From: Prevotella sp.
Lineage (GTDB): Bacteria > Bacillota > Clostridia > Oscillospirales > Ruminococcaceae
Assembly: GCA_023663025.1 (NCBI GenBank)
Contig: JAMPIC010000031.1
Location: 1-22,123 of the forward strand
Reading direction: 5' to 3'
DNA length: 22,123 nt
Position numbers and translations under genes: made by a program
Shown here: in pieces, positions 1 to 6,696 of the stretch
How positions within the stretch are numbered: the stretch's first letter is position 1
How the letters are laid out: each line of letters starts with the position of its first letter
The notes under the pieces: model-generated
What the model was told of the DNA's origin: nothing
Databases searched by the model: none
What the model saw: only the letters and a program-made list of their open reading frames with translations

Positions 1-72
1 ATGGCTTAAATACGTCATTTGTTTGAACTTCACTAAAAACCGGAAAAGTTAAAAAGCAGTAAGGGATTAGTA

Positions 73-1137
73 TTACTTACCATCCGTTTCCCCCCAAAAA
101 TGTATTATATCGGAACGCTCGTCATCGCCGTGAAAAATCGCGCGGAGATGGTTTTTCTTTTTCCCGAAACCGTATTTCATATACGCAAACTTTATTTTGC
201 CGCTGTTTACGTCGCGCAGATCGCGGTATATATCGCAAAAGTCGGGATGCCAGTGGTATGTGCTGTCAAAATCAACAGCGTCCGCCGCAGGGTCGAAAAC
301 GCAAATAGTTCCGTCGTAAGCGTCAAGAGAAATTTCAATGCGCAGGTCGTCGGAAATATTCCATACAATGTACTCGCAATCGCCGTTTTCAATATGAATT
401 TCACCGCGAAGATTTTTCCAAGTTTTCATAATATCGAATACGTCCTTGACGGACTTAGGGGCGTTCAGCGGGTCGGGAACGCCGTTCTCCGCAAACGCCG
501 CCGCCCTGTCGCGGCAAGTGCCGCATACGCCGCAGGGCACGTCCCCGCCCTCGTAACAGCTCCAGGTCAGCTCGTAGGGCACGCCGAGCTTTAGTCCCTT
601 TTTCACCACCTGCGCCTTGTTCATACCCACAAACGGCGCGGAGATTTTCACCTGTCCGCCGCTGCCCTCAAAGACGGCTTTGTTCATTGCCTCGTTGAAC
701 GCGGGGGAACAGTCGGGGTAGGCGTTCCCTGCGCTGTCGTCGGCATGGGCGCCGTACAGAATAACCCCGCAGCCTTTTGACAGAGCCACGCTTGCCGCCG
801 CCGCGATAAAAAGACCGTTCCGAAAGGGCACGTATGTGGAGACGGGTGAGCCGTCCGTTTTTTCAAGCTGGTCGGCATAGCTTTCGTGGGGGATCTCCTC
901 GGTTGAACCTGCCAAAAGAGAGCAGTTGCTGTACCGAAAAATCAGGCTTAAATCAATTTTAATGTGCTCGACGTTGTAGTGCTTTGCAACGCTGTCCGCC
1001 GCCGCAATTTCTTTTGTATGCTTCTGACCGTACGCCACGGAAAGGGCAACAACGTTTTCCGCGCCGTACTCCTTAACCGCCAGCGCGAGACAGGTGGAGC
1101 TGTCAACGCCGCCGCTGAATAAGACAAGTGCTTTCAT
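73..1137 (-). CDS. queC: 7-cyano-7-deazaguanine (preQ0) synthase QueC with C-terminal extension
   Basis: QueC is a cytosolic ATP-dependent ligase that converts 7-carboxy-7-deazaguanine and ammonia to preQ0, the last step before the queuosine branch. The 354-residue product has the PP-loop motif SGGVDSS at residues 8-14 and the zinc-binding cysteines C194, C202, C205 and C208 (CYEGGDVPCGVCGTC). The start is supported by GGAGG eight bases upstream of ATG. The canonical enzyme is about 220-235 residues and ends soon after the cysteine cluster. Here about 125 more residues follow in frame, rich in acidic and aromatic residues (for example STYHWHPDFCDIYRDL), with no fold I recognise. It is the last gene of the minus-strand preQ0 cluster, separated from the ATPase gene by 138 bases of repeats. 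Core function is near certain; the role of the extension is unknown. Confidence 0.96.
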   Translation of the reverse strand: MKALVLFSGGVDSSTCLALAVKEYGAENVVALSVAYGQKHTKEIAAADSVAKHYNVEHIKIDLSLIFRYSNCSLLAGSTEEIPHESYADQLEKTDGSPVSTYVPFRNGLFIAAAASVALSKGCGVILYGAHADDSAGNAYPDCSPAFNEAMNKAVFEGSGGQVKISAPFVGMNKAQVVKKGLKLGVPYELTWSCYEGGDVPCGVCGTCRDRAAAFAENGVPDPLNAPKSVKDVFDIMKTWKNLRGEIHIENGDCEYIVWNISDDLRIEISLDAYDGTICVFDPAADAVDFDSTYHWHPDFCDIYRDLRDVNSGKIKFAYMKYGFGKKKNHLRAIFHGDDERSDIIHFWGETDGK

Positions 1138-1153
1138 AAAAATTCCTCCATAA

Positions 1154-1257
1154 ACAGTGTACAGTGTATAGTGTACAGTGTACAGTGTAAAGTGTATAGT
1201 TGATAATTATTTAACTATTAACTGTCAACTATACACTGTCAACACACTGTCAACTGT
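1154..1257. repeat. Short-word repeat with 13-bp inverted repeat
   Basis: The 138-base gap between the ATPase and queC genes is almost entirely repetitive. The left half is built of tandem ACAGTGTA/AGTGTATAG words and the right half of their complements (ACTGTCAACTATACACTG). AGTGTATAGTTGA at 1191-1203 and TCAACTATACACT at 1225-1237 form a perfect 13-bp inverted repeat. Read on the minus strand, the right half contains three TTGACA hexamers (1253-1248, 1242-1237, 1228-1223), so it could act as a promoter for queC, but I see no well-placed strong -10. Related words recur at 3246-3285 and 18273-18305. Confidence 0.8.
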
Positions 1258-1275
1258 AAAAAAGCTGTATCGTAA

Positions 1276-2037
1276 TCAATCTTCCCCCGTGAGATACCTC
1301 ATCATCTTTTCGGGATTTTCAAGAAACCGCCGCGTTACGCGGTAATGCTCCGTGTCCCTGTAGCCGACCTGTTCTATGCCGCTTTCGGAAAGCTGCATTA
1401 CCGCCGCGCCGGGAAACGCAAGCAGTATCGGCGAGTGCGTGGCTATGATAAACTGGGAATCCCGCTTCACCAGCCTGTCGATCTCCGCGATAAGGGTCAT
1501 AAGCCGCATGGGGGACAGCGCCGCCTCCGGCTCGTCCAGAATATAGAGACCGTTTCCGAAAAAACGGTTTTGCACAAGGGCGAGAAAGCTTTCCCCGTGG
1601 GACTGCTTGTGCAGCGATACGCCGCCGTAGCCGGCAATAATGGGCGGACTTGCTCCGGGCAGCCTGTCAAGCTCGTCAATATGGGTCGCAAGGTTAAAGT
1701 AGCTTTCCGCGCGGAGGAAAAATCCGTCCTTGGGATATCTGCTGCGAGCGACCGTAATATGCTCCCACAGCTCGGAGTGAAAATCATCGCCGTCCCCCGA
1801 TGTGGAAAAGCAGAAATTTTTCGTCCCGCCCTCGGGATTGAAGCCGCACGAAATCGCTATGGCTTCGATAAGGGTGGATTTTCCGGTACCGTTCTCGCCC
1901 ACCAAAAAGGTCACGTCAGCGTTAATGGGTATCGATCGGTTCTTCTCCAGAAAACGGACGATTGGAAGTCCCGCCAAATAGGAATTTTTATCGACGGGCT
2001 TTTTCAAGATTATTTCTTCTGCGTAACGGCGCGTCAT
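1276..2037 (-). CDS. AAA-family ABC-type ATPase (COG3910-like)
   Basis: The 253-residue soluble protein is a single ABC-type ATPase domain of the SMC/RecF-like class. It shows Walker A GENGTGKST at residues 47-55, a signature-like SHGES at 146-150, Walker B LYILDEPE at 164-171 and the H-loop ATHSP at 199-203. There is no transmembrane segment or partner permease, so it is not a transporter subunit. Small ATPases of this type are common and mostly uncharacterised; some act with nucleases or toxins, but no partner is present here. The ATG overlaps the folE stop by four bases (ATGA), so its translation is probably coupled to folE. Its place within a preQ0 cluster may be chance or may mean co-expression; the biochemical role is unknown. 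Confidence 0.88.
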   Translation of the reverse strand: MTRRYAEEIILKKPVDKNSYLAGLPIVRFLEKNRSIPINADVTFLVGENGTGKSTLIEAIAISCGFNPEGGTKNFCFSTSGDGDDFHSELWEHITVARSRYPKDGFFLRAESYFNLATHIDELDRLPGASPPIIAGYGGVSLHKQSHGESFLALVQNRFFGNGLYILDEPEAALSPMRLMTLIAEIDRLVKRDSQFIIATHSPILLAFPGAAVMQLSESGIEQVGYRDTEHYRVTRRFLENPEKMMRYLTGED

Positions 2038-2618
2038 TTCGCGTTCACCTGCAAAAATAATTTATTCTGCAAAGAAATATCCGTCTCAAAACGTCCGCGG
2101 AGCGTAACCGTTTCCGTCTTTGCCGACGACTTTTTTATGCCCCTTGCGGTCATACAGCTGTGGCTTGCTTCGATAAAAACCGCCACGTCCTCCGAGCCGC
2201 TTGCAAGCCGCATAATTTCCGCAATATCCGCCCCGAGACGTTCCTGCAATTGGAGACGTTTCGCCGCCATATCCGCGATACGGGCGATTTTGGAAAGCCC
2301 CAGCACCCGCCCTTTGGGGACGTACGCCACGGTGACTTTCATACCGTACATCAGCGCAAGGTGGTGCTCGCAGTAGGAAAAAACCTCGATGTCCCGCACG
2401 ACGACAATATCGTTTTCGGCGTACCCCGTTTCAAAGGACTTGCCGAACATCTCCGCAATTTCGCGGTTGGTGTAGTTCATTCCCTCGAAAACCTCGCCGT
2501 ACATCTTCGCCACACGGGCGGGGGTTTCCCGCAGACCCTCCCGGTCGGGGTCGTCCCCCAAAGCCGCCAGTATTCCCCGAACGTGCTTTTCTATTTCGGC
2601 GTAATTTATTTTATCCAT
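2034..2618 (-). CDS. folE: GTP cyclohydrolase I
   Basis: FolE opens GTP to 7,8-dihydroneopterin triphosphate and formate, the entry step shared by folate and preQ0 synthesis. The 194-residue protein has the zinc ligands C83 and H86 (SYCEHH) and C155 (SHSCMTARG), plus the substrate-pocket segment MTARGIKK. The start was placed at 2618 because AAGGAG lies just upstream and MDKINYAEIE is a normal N-terminus; a longer reading to 2684 adds 22 unlikely residues that overlap the end of the upstream gene. Neighbouring queD, queE and queC make preQ0 from this product, so this copy is probably dedicated to the 7-deazaguanine route, although use in folate synthesis cannot be excluded. The stop overlaps the ATPase start. 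Confidence 0.96.
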   Translation of the reverse strand: MDKINYAEIEKHVRGILAALGDDPDREGLRETPARVAKMYGEVFEGMNYTNREIAEMFGKSFETGYAENDIVVVRDIEVFSYCEHHLALMYGMKVTVAYVPKGRVLGLSKIARIADMAAKRLQLQERLGADIAEIMRLASGSEDVAVFIEASHSCMTARGIKKSSAKTETVTLRGRFETDISLQNKLFLQVNAK

Positions 2619-2631
2619 TTTAAAAATCTCC

Positions 2632-3231
2632 TTATACGATTTCAACGTTAATTCCTCTTGACTGCAATTCCTCAATTTGTTCATCTGTCAGATTTAAATT
2701 AGGAGTATCAACATTCAAAGTTTTCAGATTTTTAAAATGCTTTAAACAATCAATATCAAAATACTGATTACCAATTATTTCAAGCGTTTCTATACTGTCA
2801 AAATTATATTCAACATCATCGGACAAAGTAAAATGCGTTTCATAACCTTTAAATTTGAGGTCACCCAGCAATAGCGTTTTTAAATTAGGCAAATCGGGCA
2901 AAGTTTCAAGCCGTATGAAGTATTTGTCAGAATATAAAATTTTAAGCTCGTCTAATTTATTCATTTCGGAAAGATAATTCAAATTCATATTTTCATCTGC
3001 AACAAGTTCTAATTTTTCAAGTTTTGTAAGCCTTTTTAAACTCGGCGTACATCTTACGTAATAGTCCCGCTCGCCATCGAAATAATCTTCCCTCAAAATT
3101 CTTTCAACATCAACACGAACAACAAATTTACTTCCATGTTGTGTTTCGAGTATAACATAATTTAAATTAAAATAAATTACACCGGCAATTGCCGCCAAAA
3201 TAACAATACCCAAAATAATTTTTTTACGCAT
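2632..3231 (-). CDS. Membrane-anchored leucine-rich-repeat-like protein
   Basis: I do not recognise a named family. The 199-residue product starts with positively charged residues (MRKK) and one hydrophobic segment at about residues 4-26 (ILGIVILAAIAGVIYF), which suggests an uncleaved signal anchor with an extracytoplasmic domain. From about residue 60 it has irregular leucine-rich units of 20-25 residues (LTKLEKLELV, LDELKIL, LPNLKTLLLGDL, FKNLKTLNV) that resemble the LRR fold. The start at 3231 follows GGAGG at normal spacing. It lies between queE and folE on the same strand, with no enzymatic link to preQ0. It is clearly more AT-rich than its neighbours, which fits later insertion into the cluster; this is judged by eye. 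Confidence 0.7.
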   Translation of the reverse strand: MRKKIILGIVILAAIAGVIYFNLNYVILETQHGSKFVVRVDVERILREDYFDGERDYYVRCTPSLKRLTKLEKLELVADENMNLNYLSEMNKLDELKILYSDKYFIRLETLPDLPNLKTLLLGDLKFKGYETHFTLSDDVEYNFDSIETLEIIGNQYFDIDCLKHFKNLKTLNVDTPNLNLTDEQIEELQSRGINVEIV

Positions 3232-3245
3232 AAAAATTCCTCCAA

Positions 3246-3285
3246 AACTATCAACTATCAACTGTCAACTGTACACTGCCTACAC
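3246..3285. repeat. Short-word repeat after the queE stop
   Basis: The stretch is composed of ACTATCAACT, ACTGTCAACT and GTACACTG words, the same vocabulary as the repeat at 1154-1257. On the minus strand it begins at the queE stop codon (TAG, 3282-3280) and runs to just before the ribosome binding site of the LRR-like gene, so it fills the intergenic space and contains one TTGACA. Confidence 0.65.
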
Positions 3286-3945
3286 TCCCCGGGCGTTGGG
3301 CTCCCAAATAAATTTGTGCAATTGCAGCTGCAAATTAACCCCGTTCAATTTATTTTTTATCATAAATTCCACAATTTCGGCGGGGTCGATTTTGCCGAAA
3401 ACGGGACTGATAAAGACAGCGCATTTTTCCGTCAAGCCGTACTCACGAATTATTTCAAGAGCGCGCTCCAAATCGGCGGGACTTCCCGCAACAAATTTTA
3501 CCGTATCGGTTTTTTGCAGGTGCTTGTAATTCTCCGTAAGCATATGACTTTCCATTCCGCTTGAGGGGAGCTTGTAGTCCAGCGTGAAAATCGGTCTGAA
3601 CGGGTCGCCGCCGTACCCCGAAATATCAACCGAACCGTTTGTCTCGATTTCAACCGACAGAGAATTTTCCCCCAGCAAATCAATAAGGCTTTTTATATTC
3701 GGCTGCAAAAGCGGCTCGCCCCCCGTGAGGGTGACGTTCTTAATGCCGCTTGATAAAACGTACCCCAAAATTTCCGCCTCGGTAAGACGTTCGCAGGGGC
3801 AATTCCCGGCGTTTGCCCAAGCCGTGTCGCAGTAGGAGCAGCTCAGATTGCACCTCTTAAAACGGACGAAAACCGCGGTCTGTCCCGCGCGTCTGCCCTC
3901 GCCGTTTATGCTGACGAATTTTTCCGCAACGCTGTATGTACTCAT
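3280..3945 (-). CDS. queE: 7-carboxy-7-deazaguanine synthase (radical SAM)
   Basis: QueE uses SAM, a 4Fe-4S cluster and magnesium to contract 6-carboxy-tetrahydropterin to 7-carboxy-7-deazaguanine. The 221-residue protein has the radical SAM motif CNLSCSYC (C32, C36, C39, CX3CX2C) and the SAM-contact motif TGGEPLL around residues 74-80. The N-terminal FVSINGEGRRAG is typical of the family. The start at 3945 follows AAAGGA; an upstream reading to 3981 has no ribosome binding site. The stop codon lies at the edge of a short-word repeat, so the extreme C-terminus may have been altered by repeat growth. It follows queD in the same direction, separated by a large inverted repeat. Confidence 0.95.
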   Translation of the reverse strand: MSTYSVAEKFVSINGEGRRAGQTAVFVRFKRCNLSCSYCDTAWANAGNCPCERLTEAEILGYVLSSGIKNVTLTGGEPLLQPNIKSLIDLLGENSLSVEIETNGSVDISGYGGDPFRPIFTLDYKLPSSGMESHMLTENYKHLQKTDTVKFVAGSPADLERALEIIREYGLTEKCAVFISPVFGKIDPAEIVEFMIKNKLNGVNLQLQLHKFIWEPNARGV

Positions 3946-3985
3946 AATTTTTCCTTTCAAAATATATATGCATTGGTACACGTAA

Positions 3986-4059
3986 TGTAGGGCGGGGGCT
4001 TGCTCCCGCCTTGGTGTATCGAACGTGTTGGAAAGGCGGGAGCAAGCCCCCGCCCTACA
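3986..4059. repeat. GTAGGG-CCCTAC inverted-repeat element, copy 1
   Basis: A 27-base arm at 3986-4012 is perfectly complementary to 4033-4059, with a 20-base loop; the core words are GTAGGGCGGGGGC and GCCCCCGCCCTAC. Transcribed from either strand it would form a very stable hairpin between queD and queE. It has no run of T next to the stem, so it is not a standard terminator. A second element with the same GTAGGG/CCCTAC ends lies at 14620-14690, and both are preceded by TAAT. There is no coding capacity, so it is a REP- or MITE-like element. Confidence 0.85.
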
Positions 4060-4068
4060 GGGTTTTAA

Positions 4069-4488
4069 TTAATCCGAAAACGTGGCGCAATTATTCGGCG
4101 TTTCGTACACCGTCACCGAACCCACGTTGTACCCCATTTTTGAAAGCCTGTTGTAAAAATACTCGGCGAAATTTTCGGCGGTGGGACGGAAATCCACTTC
4201 CACAAGACGGAAATTTTCCTCTTTCAAGGCTGTAACCGTGGCGCTTTTCAGGGAATTTTTTTCGTAGATAAATGCGTGGTCAAGCTCGTCCGCAAGGGCT
4301 TTTAAATCACGCTTTATGTCGCCGAAGTCCGTCACCATACCCCGAAGCTGACCGTCCCCGATAAGCTTCTCGGAGACTATCTCGGCGGAGACAGTCCACC
4401 TATGCCCGTGGAGATTTGAGCATTTTCCCGAATAGCCTTTGAGAAAATGTGCGCTGTCAAAAGCGGCTTCGGCTTTTAATATGTACAT
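4069..4488 (-). CDS. queD: 6-carboxy-5,6,7,8-tetrahydropterin synthase
   Basis: QueD turns dihydroneopterin triphosphate into 6-carboxy-tetrahydropterin, the second step of preQ0 synthesis. The 139-residue length is normal. Zinc-binding histidines are visible at H14 (SAHFL) and at H27 and H29 (LHGHRW), with catalytic C23 just before them (GKCSNLHGH). The closing motif VYETPNN is also typical. AAAGGA precedes the start at normal spacing. It is the first gene of the minus-strand preQ0 cluster. A terminator-like hairpin lies directly in front of its ribosome binding site, so entry of transcription into the cluster may be limited there. Confidence 0.95.
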   Translation of the reverse strand: MYILKAEAAFDSAHFLKGYSGKCSNLHGHRWTVSAEIVSEKLIGDGQLRGMVTDFGDIKRDLKALADELDHAFIYEKNSLKSATVTALKEENFRLVEVDFRPTAENFAEYFYNRLSKMGYNVGSVTVYETPNNCATFSD

Positions 4489-4508
4489 AAAAATTACCGT
4501 CCTTTAAA

Positions 4509-4568
4509 AAAATAGAGGATAGACGATAGAGCACAGAGACGAAATTTCTATCTTCTATCCTCTATTTT
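4509..4568 (-). promoter_or_regulatory. Long AT-rich hairpin in front of queD
   Basis: AAAATAGAGGATAGACGATAG (4509-4529) pairs with 4548-4568 at 20 of 21 positions, leaving an 18-base loop. On the minus strand the hairpin is followed directly by a run of seven T and then by the queD ribosome binding site, the layout of an intrinsic terminator or attenuator. The stem is built from repeated ATAGA words, so it may instead be one more short-word repeat. No sensing domain is recognisable. Confidence 0.6.
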
Positions 4569-4576
4569 CTGACAAT

Positions 4577-4605
4577 CTAAAAGGGCGCAGTCAGACTGCA
4601 CCCTT
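4577..4605 (-). terminator. Intrinsic terminator of fhs
   Basis: AAGGGCGCAGT (4581-4591) and ACTGCACCCTT (4595-4605) form an 11-bp stem with one mismatch or wobble. On the minus strand the stem is followed by CTTTTAG. It lies 90 bases after the fhs stop and before the preQ0 cluster, so it separates the two units. Confidence 0.7.
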
Positions 4606-4694
4606 GATAACAAGATGTAGTCCCGGTTTTGTTTCAAAAATACATAGTATTTTTTACGCAGGAAGGTACAAATGAACTGCGTTTATGTATCGTA

Positions 4695-6374
4695 TCAGAA
4701 AAGTCCCGATATGCTGCCGTCGTTGTCGCAGTCTATCTTCAGAGCCGCGGGAGCTTTGGGAAGTCCCGGCATTACCATGATATCGCCGGTCAGAGCGACA
4801 ACAAATCCCGCGCCCGCCGAAAGCTTTACGTCCCGGACGGTTATCGTGAAATTCTCCGGCTTGCCGAGCTTTGCGGGGTCGTCCGAAAGGGAGTACTGGG
4901 TTTTCGCCACGCAGACGGGAGTTTCGCCGAAGCCGAGAGCTTCTATCTCCTTGACAGCTTTTTCGGCTTGCGCGGTGAAATTCACTCCGTCGGCGCGGTA
5001 TATCTCTTTGGCGATTATATTAATTTTTTCCTTTATGGGGAGCTTCTCGTCGTACAGCGGTTTAAAGTCCGTCTGACAGCCGCCGCATTTCTCAATGACA
5101 GCGCAAACCTTTTCCGCAAGGTCGACGCCGCCCTCGCCGCCCTTGGCGAAAACCTCCGCAAGTGAGACCTCAACGCCCATTTCCGCGCAGAAGTCCTTTA
5201 TGACCTTGATTTCCGCCTCGGTATCGGTGTGGAAACGGTTTATCGCCACAACCACGGGAACGCCGAACTTGTGTATGTTCTCTATATGGGTTTTAAGGTT
5301 GACAATACCCTTTTTCAGAGCCTCAACGTTTTCGGAGGTAAGCTCCGCTTTGGGCACGCCGCCGTTGTACTTCAAAGCGCGTATCGTAGCCACCAGAACC
5401 GTACAGGACGGTTTCAGCCCCGCGAAACGGCACTTGATGTCGAAGAATTTCTCCGCGCCCAGATCCGCGCCGAAGCCAGCCTCGGTAATGCAGTAGTCCC
5501 CCAGCTTGAGAGCAAGCTTTGTGGCGCGTACCGAGTTGCAGCCGTGGGCAATATTTGCGAAAGGTCCTCCATGCATGATGGCGGGGGTATTTTCCAATGT
5601 CTGGACAAGGTTAGGCTTCAAAGCGTCCTTTAAAAGAGCGGTCATTGCGCCGTGAGCGCCCAGGTCGCGGGCGTAGACCGGCTTGCCGTCAAAGCTGTAG
5701 GCGACGAGGATACGTCCCAGACGCTCCTTCAGGTCGGTAAGGTCGGAGGCAAGGCACAGAATAGCCATTACCTCGCTTGCCACGGTAATTCTGAAACCGT
5801 CCTGACGGGGAACACCGTTGACCTTTCCGCCCAATCCCACCACAACATTGCGGAGAGCGCGGTCGTTCATGTCGAGACAGCGGTCTATCATGATCCTGCG
5901 CTGGTCTATGCCGAGAGCGTTGCCTTGCTGCATATGGTTGTCCAGCAGCGCGCAGAGGAGATTGTTCGCGGCGGTGATAGCGTGCATATCCCCCGTGAAG
6001 TGGAGGTTGATGTCCTCCATGGGGACTACCTGCGCGTAGCCGCCGCCCGCAGCTCCGCCTTTTATTCCGAACACGGGACCGAGGGACGGTTCGCGCAGGG
6101 CGAGAACAGCGTTCTTGCCGATTTTAGCCATAGCCTCCGCAAGACCTACCGACATTGTAGTCTTTCCCTCTCCCGCAGGGGTGGGGTTTATGGCTGTGAC
6201 GAGTATGAGCTTGCCGTCGGGATTTGAAGCGGTTTTGGTGTAGAGAGCTTCCGAAAGCTTAGCCTTATAGTGCCCGTAAGGCTCGACGTCGTCCTCGGAA
6301 ATGCCGAGATTTTCCGCTATTCTGCCTATTTTCAGCATTTTTGCCTGCTGAGCGATTTCAATATCCGATAACAT
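4695..6374 (-). CDS. fhs: Formate-tetrahydrofolate ligase
   Basis: Fhs joins formate to tetrahydrofolate using ATP, giving 10-formyl-tetrahydrofolate for purine synthesis and, in acetogens, the Wood-Ljungdahl methyl branch. The 559-residue product matches the usual length of about 556. The P-loop PTPAGEGKTT is at residues 64-73, and LREPSLGPVFGIKGGAAGGG is the family signature downstream. The start at 6374 follows GGAGG; a longer reading to 6419 would include the promoter. A promoter lies at 6408-6436 and a terminator at 4577-4605, so it is probably a single-gene unit. No other Wood-Ljungdahl gene is present, so acetogenesis cannot be claimed. Confidence 0.97.
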   Translation of the reverse strand: MLSDIEIAQQAKMLKIGRIAENLGISEDDVEPYGHYKAKLSEALYTKTASNPDGKLILVTAINPTPAGEGKTTMSVGLAEAMAKIGKNAVLALREPSLGPVFGIKGGAAGGGYAQVVPMEDINLHFTGDMHAITAANNLLCALLDNHMQQGNALGIDQRRIMIDRCLDMNDRALRNVVVGLGGKVNGVPRQDGFRITVASEVMAILCLASDLTDLKERLGRILVAYSFDGKPVYARDLGAHGAMTALLKDALKPNLVQTLENTPAIMHGGPFANIAHGCNSVRATKLALKLGDYCITEAGFGADLGAEKFFDIKCRFAGLKPSCTVLVATIRALKYNGGVPKAELTSENVEALKKGIVNLKTHIENIHKFGVPVVVAINRFHTDTEAEIKVIKDFCAEMGVEVSLAEVFAKGGEGGVDLAEKVCAVIEKCGGCQTDFKPLYDEKLPIKEKINIIAKEIYRADGVNFTAQAEKAVKEIEALGFGETPVCVAKTQYSLSDDPAKLGKPENFTITVRDVKLSAGAGFVVALTGDIMVMPGLPKAPAALKIDCDNDGSISGLF

Positions 6375-6407
6375 GGAAAATTTCCTCCCGATAATTATAA
6401 TAGATAC

Positions 6408-6436
6408 AGTATAGCACAATTATCGGAATTTGCCAA
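6408..6436 (-). promoter_or_regulatory. Sigma-A promoter of fhs
   Basis: On the minus strand TTGGCA (6436-6431) is followed after exactly 17 bases by TATACT (6413-6408), leaving about 30 bases of leader before the fhs ATG. The promoter sits directly after the end of the Arc-like gene, and I see no terminator between them. Confidence 0.8.
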
Positions 6437-6452
6437 TAGTTTAATTGTTAAT

Positions 6453-6668
6453 TTATTTCTTAGCCACGGGTTTAATGTTTTCACAGCGGTCTGCCGTCTG
6501 ACCAACCGTGATTTTGCCGTGTATTTTTTCAAATTCCGAAACGCGTTTTTTCATCATTTGTTCTATTTCCTTGTTTGCGGAACGTCCCTCGTACTCCGCC
6601 GCATATCGGAATTTCGCGAATAAAACCCTGTCCATGCGAAGCGTGTACCTAAGAAGCTTGTCCTCAAT
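6453..6668 (-). CDS. Arc-type ribbon-helix-helix DNA-binding protein, probable ATT start
   Basis: The protein resembles the short Arc-family regulators of Firmicutes. The helical part RSANKEIEQMMKKRVSEF is clear, and the DNA-contacting beta strand expected in front is encoded as KLLRYTLRMDRVLF. Only its end follows the first ATG (6635); the residues KLLRYTLR lie upstream, in frame and without a stop. The only initiation site with a ribosome binding site is GAGGTG five bases before an ATT codon at 6668, giving 71 residues. ATT starts are rare, so this may instead be a gene with a lost ATG. It is last in an apparent operon with two XRE regulators, 28 bases after the second. DNA targets are unknown. 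Confidence 0.7.
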   Translation of the reverse strand: MEDKLLRYTLRMDRVLFAKFRYAAEYEGRSANKEIEQMMKKRVSEFEKIHGKITVGQTADRCENIKPVAKK

Positions 6669-6696
6669 ATTTTCACCTCGTCTTATGCAAGTATAT

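Noticed and set aside
1154..1257. Repeat region as a CRISPR array
   Set aside because: The units are 7-10 bases without unique spacers, and there are no cas genes.
1345..2376. 343-residue open frame on the plus strand across the ATPase and folE genes
   Set aside because: It spans two convincing minus-strand genes and matches no family.
73..4488. preQ0 cluster as part of a dpd 7-deazaguanine DNA modification system
   Set aside because: No DpdA-like transglycosylase, helicase, nuclease or other dpd gene is present, and the ATPase and LRR genes do not match that system.
4695..6374. Evidence for acetogenesis from fhs
   Set aside because: Fhs is widespread in non-acetogenic Clostridia, and no other Wood-Ljungdahl gene is in the window.
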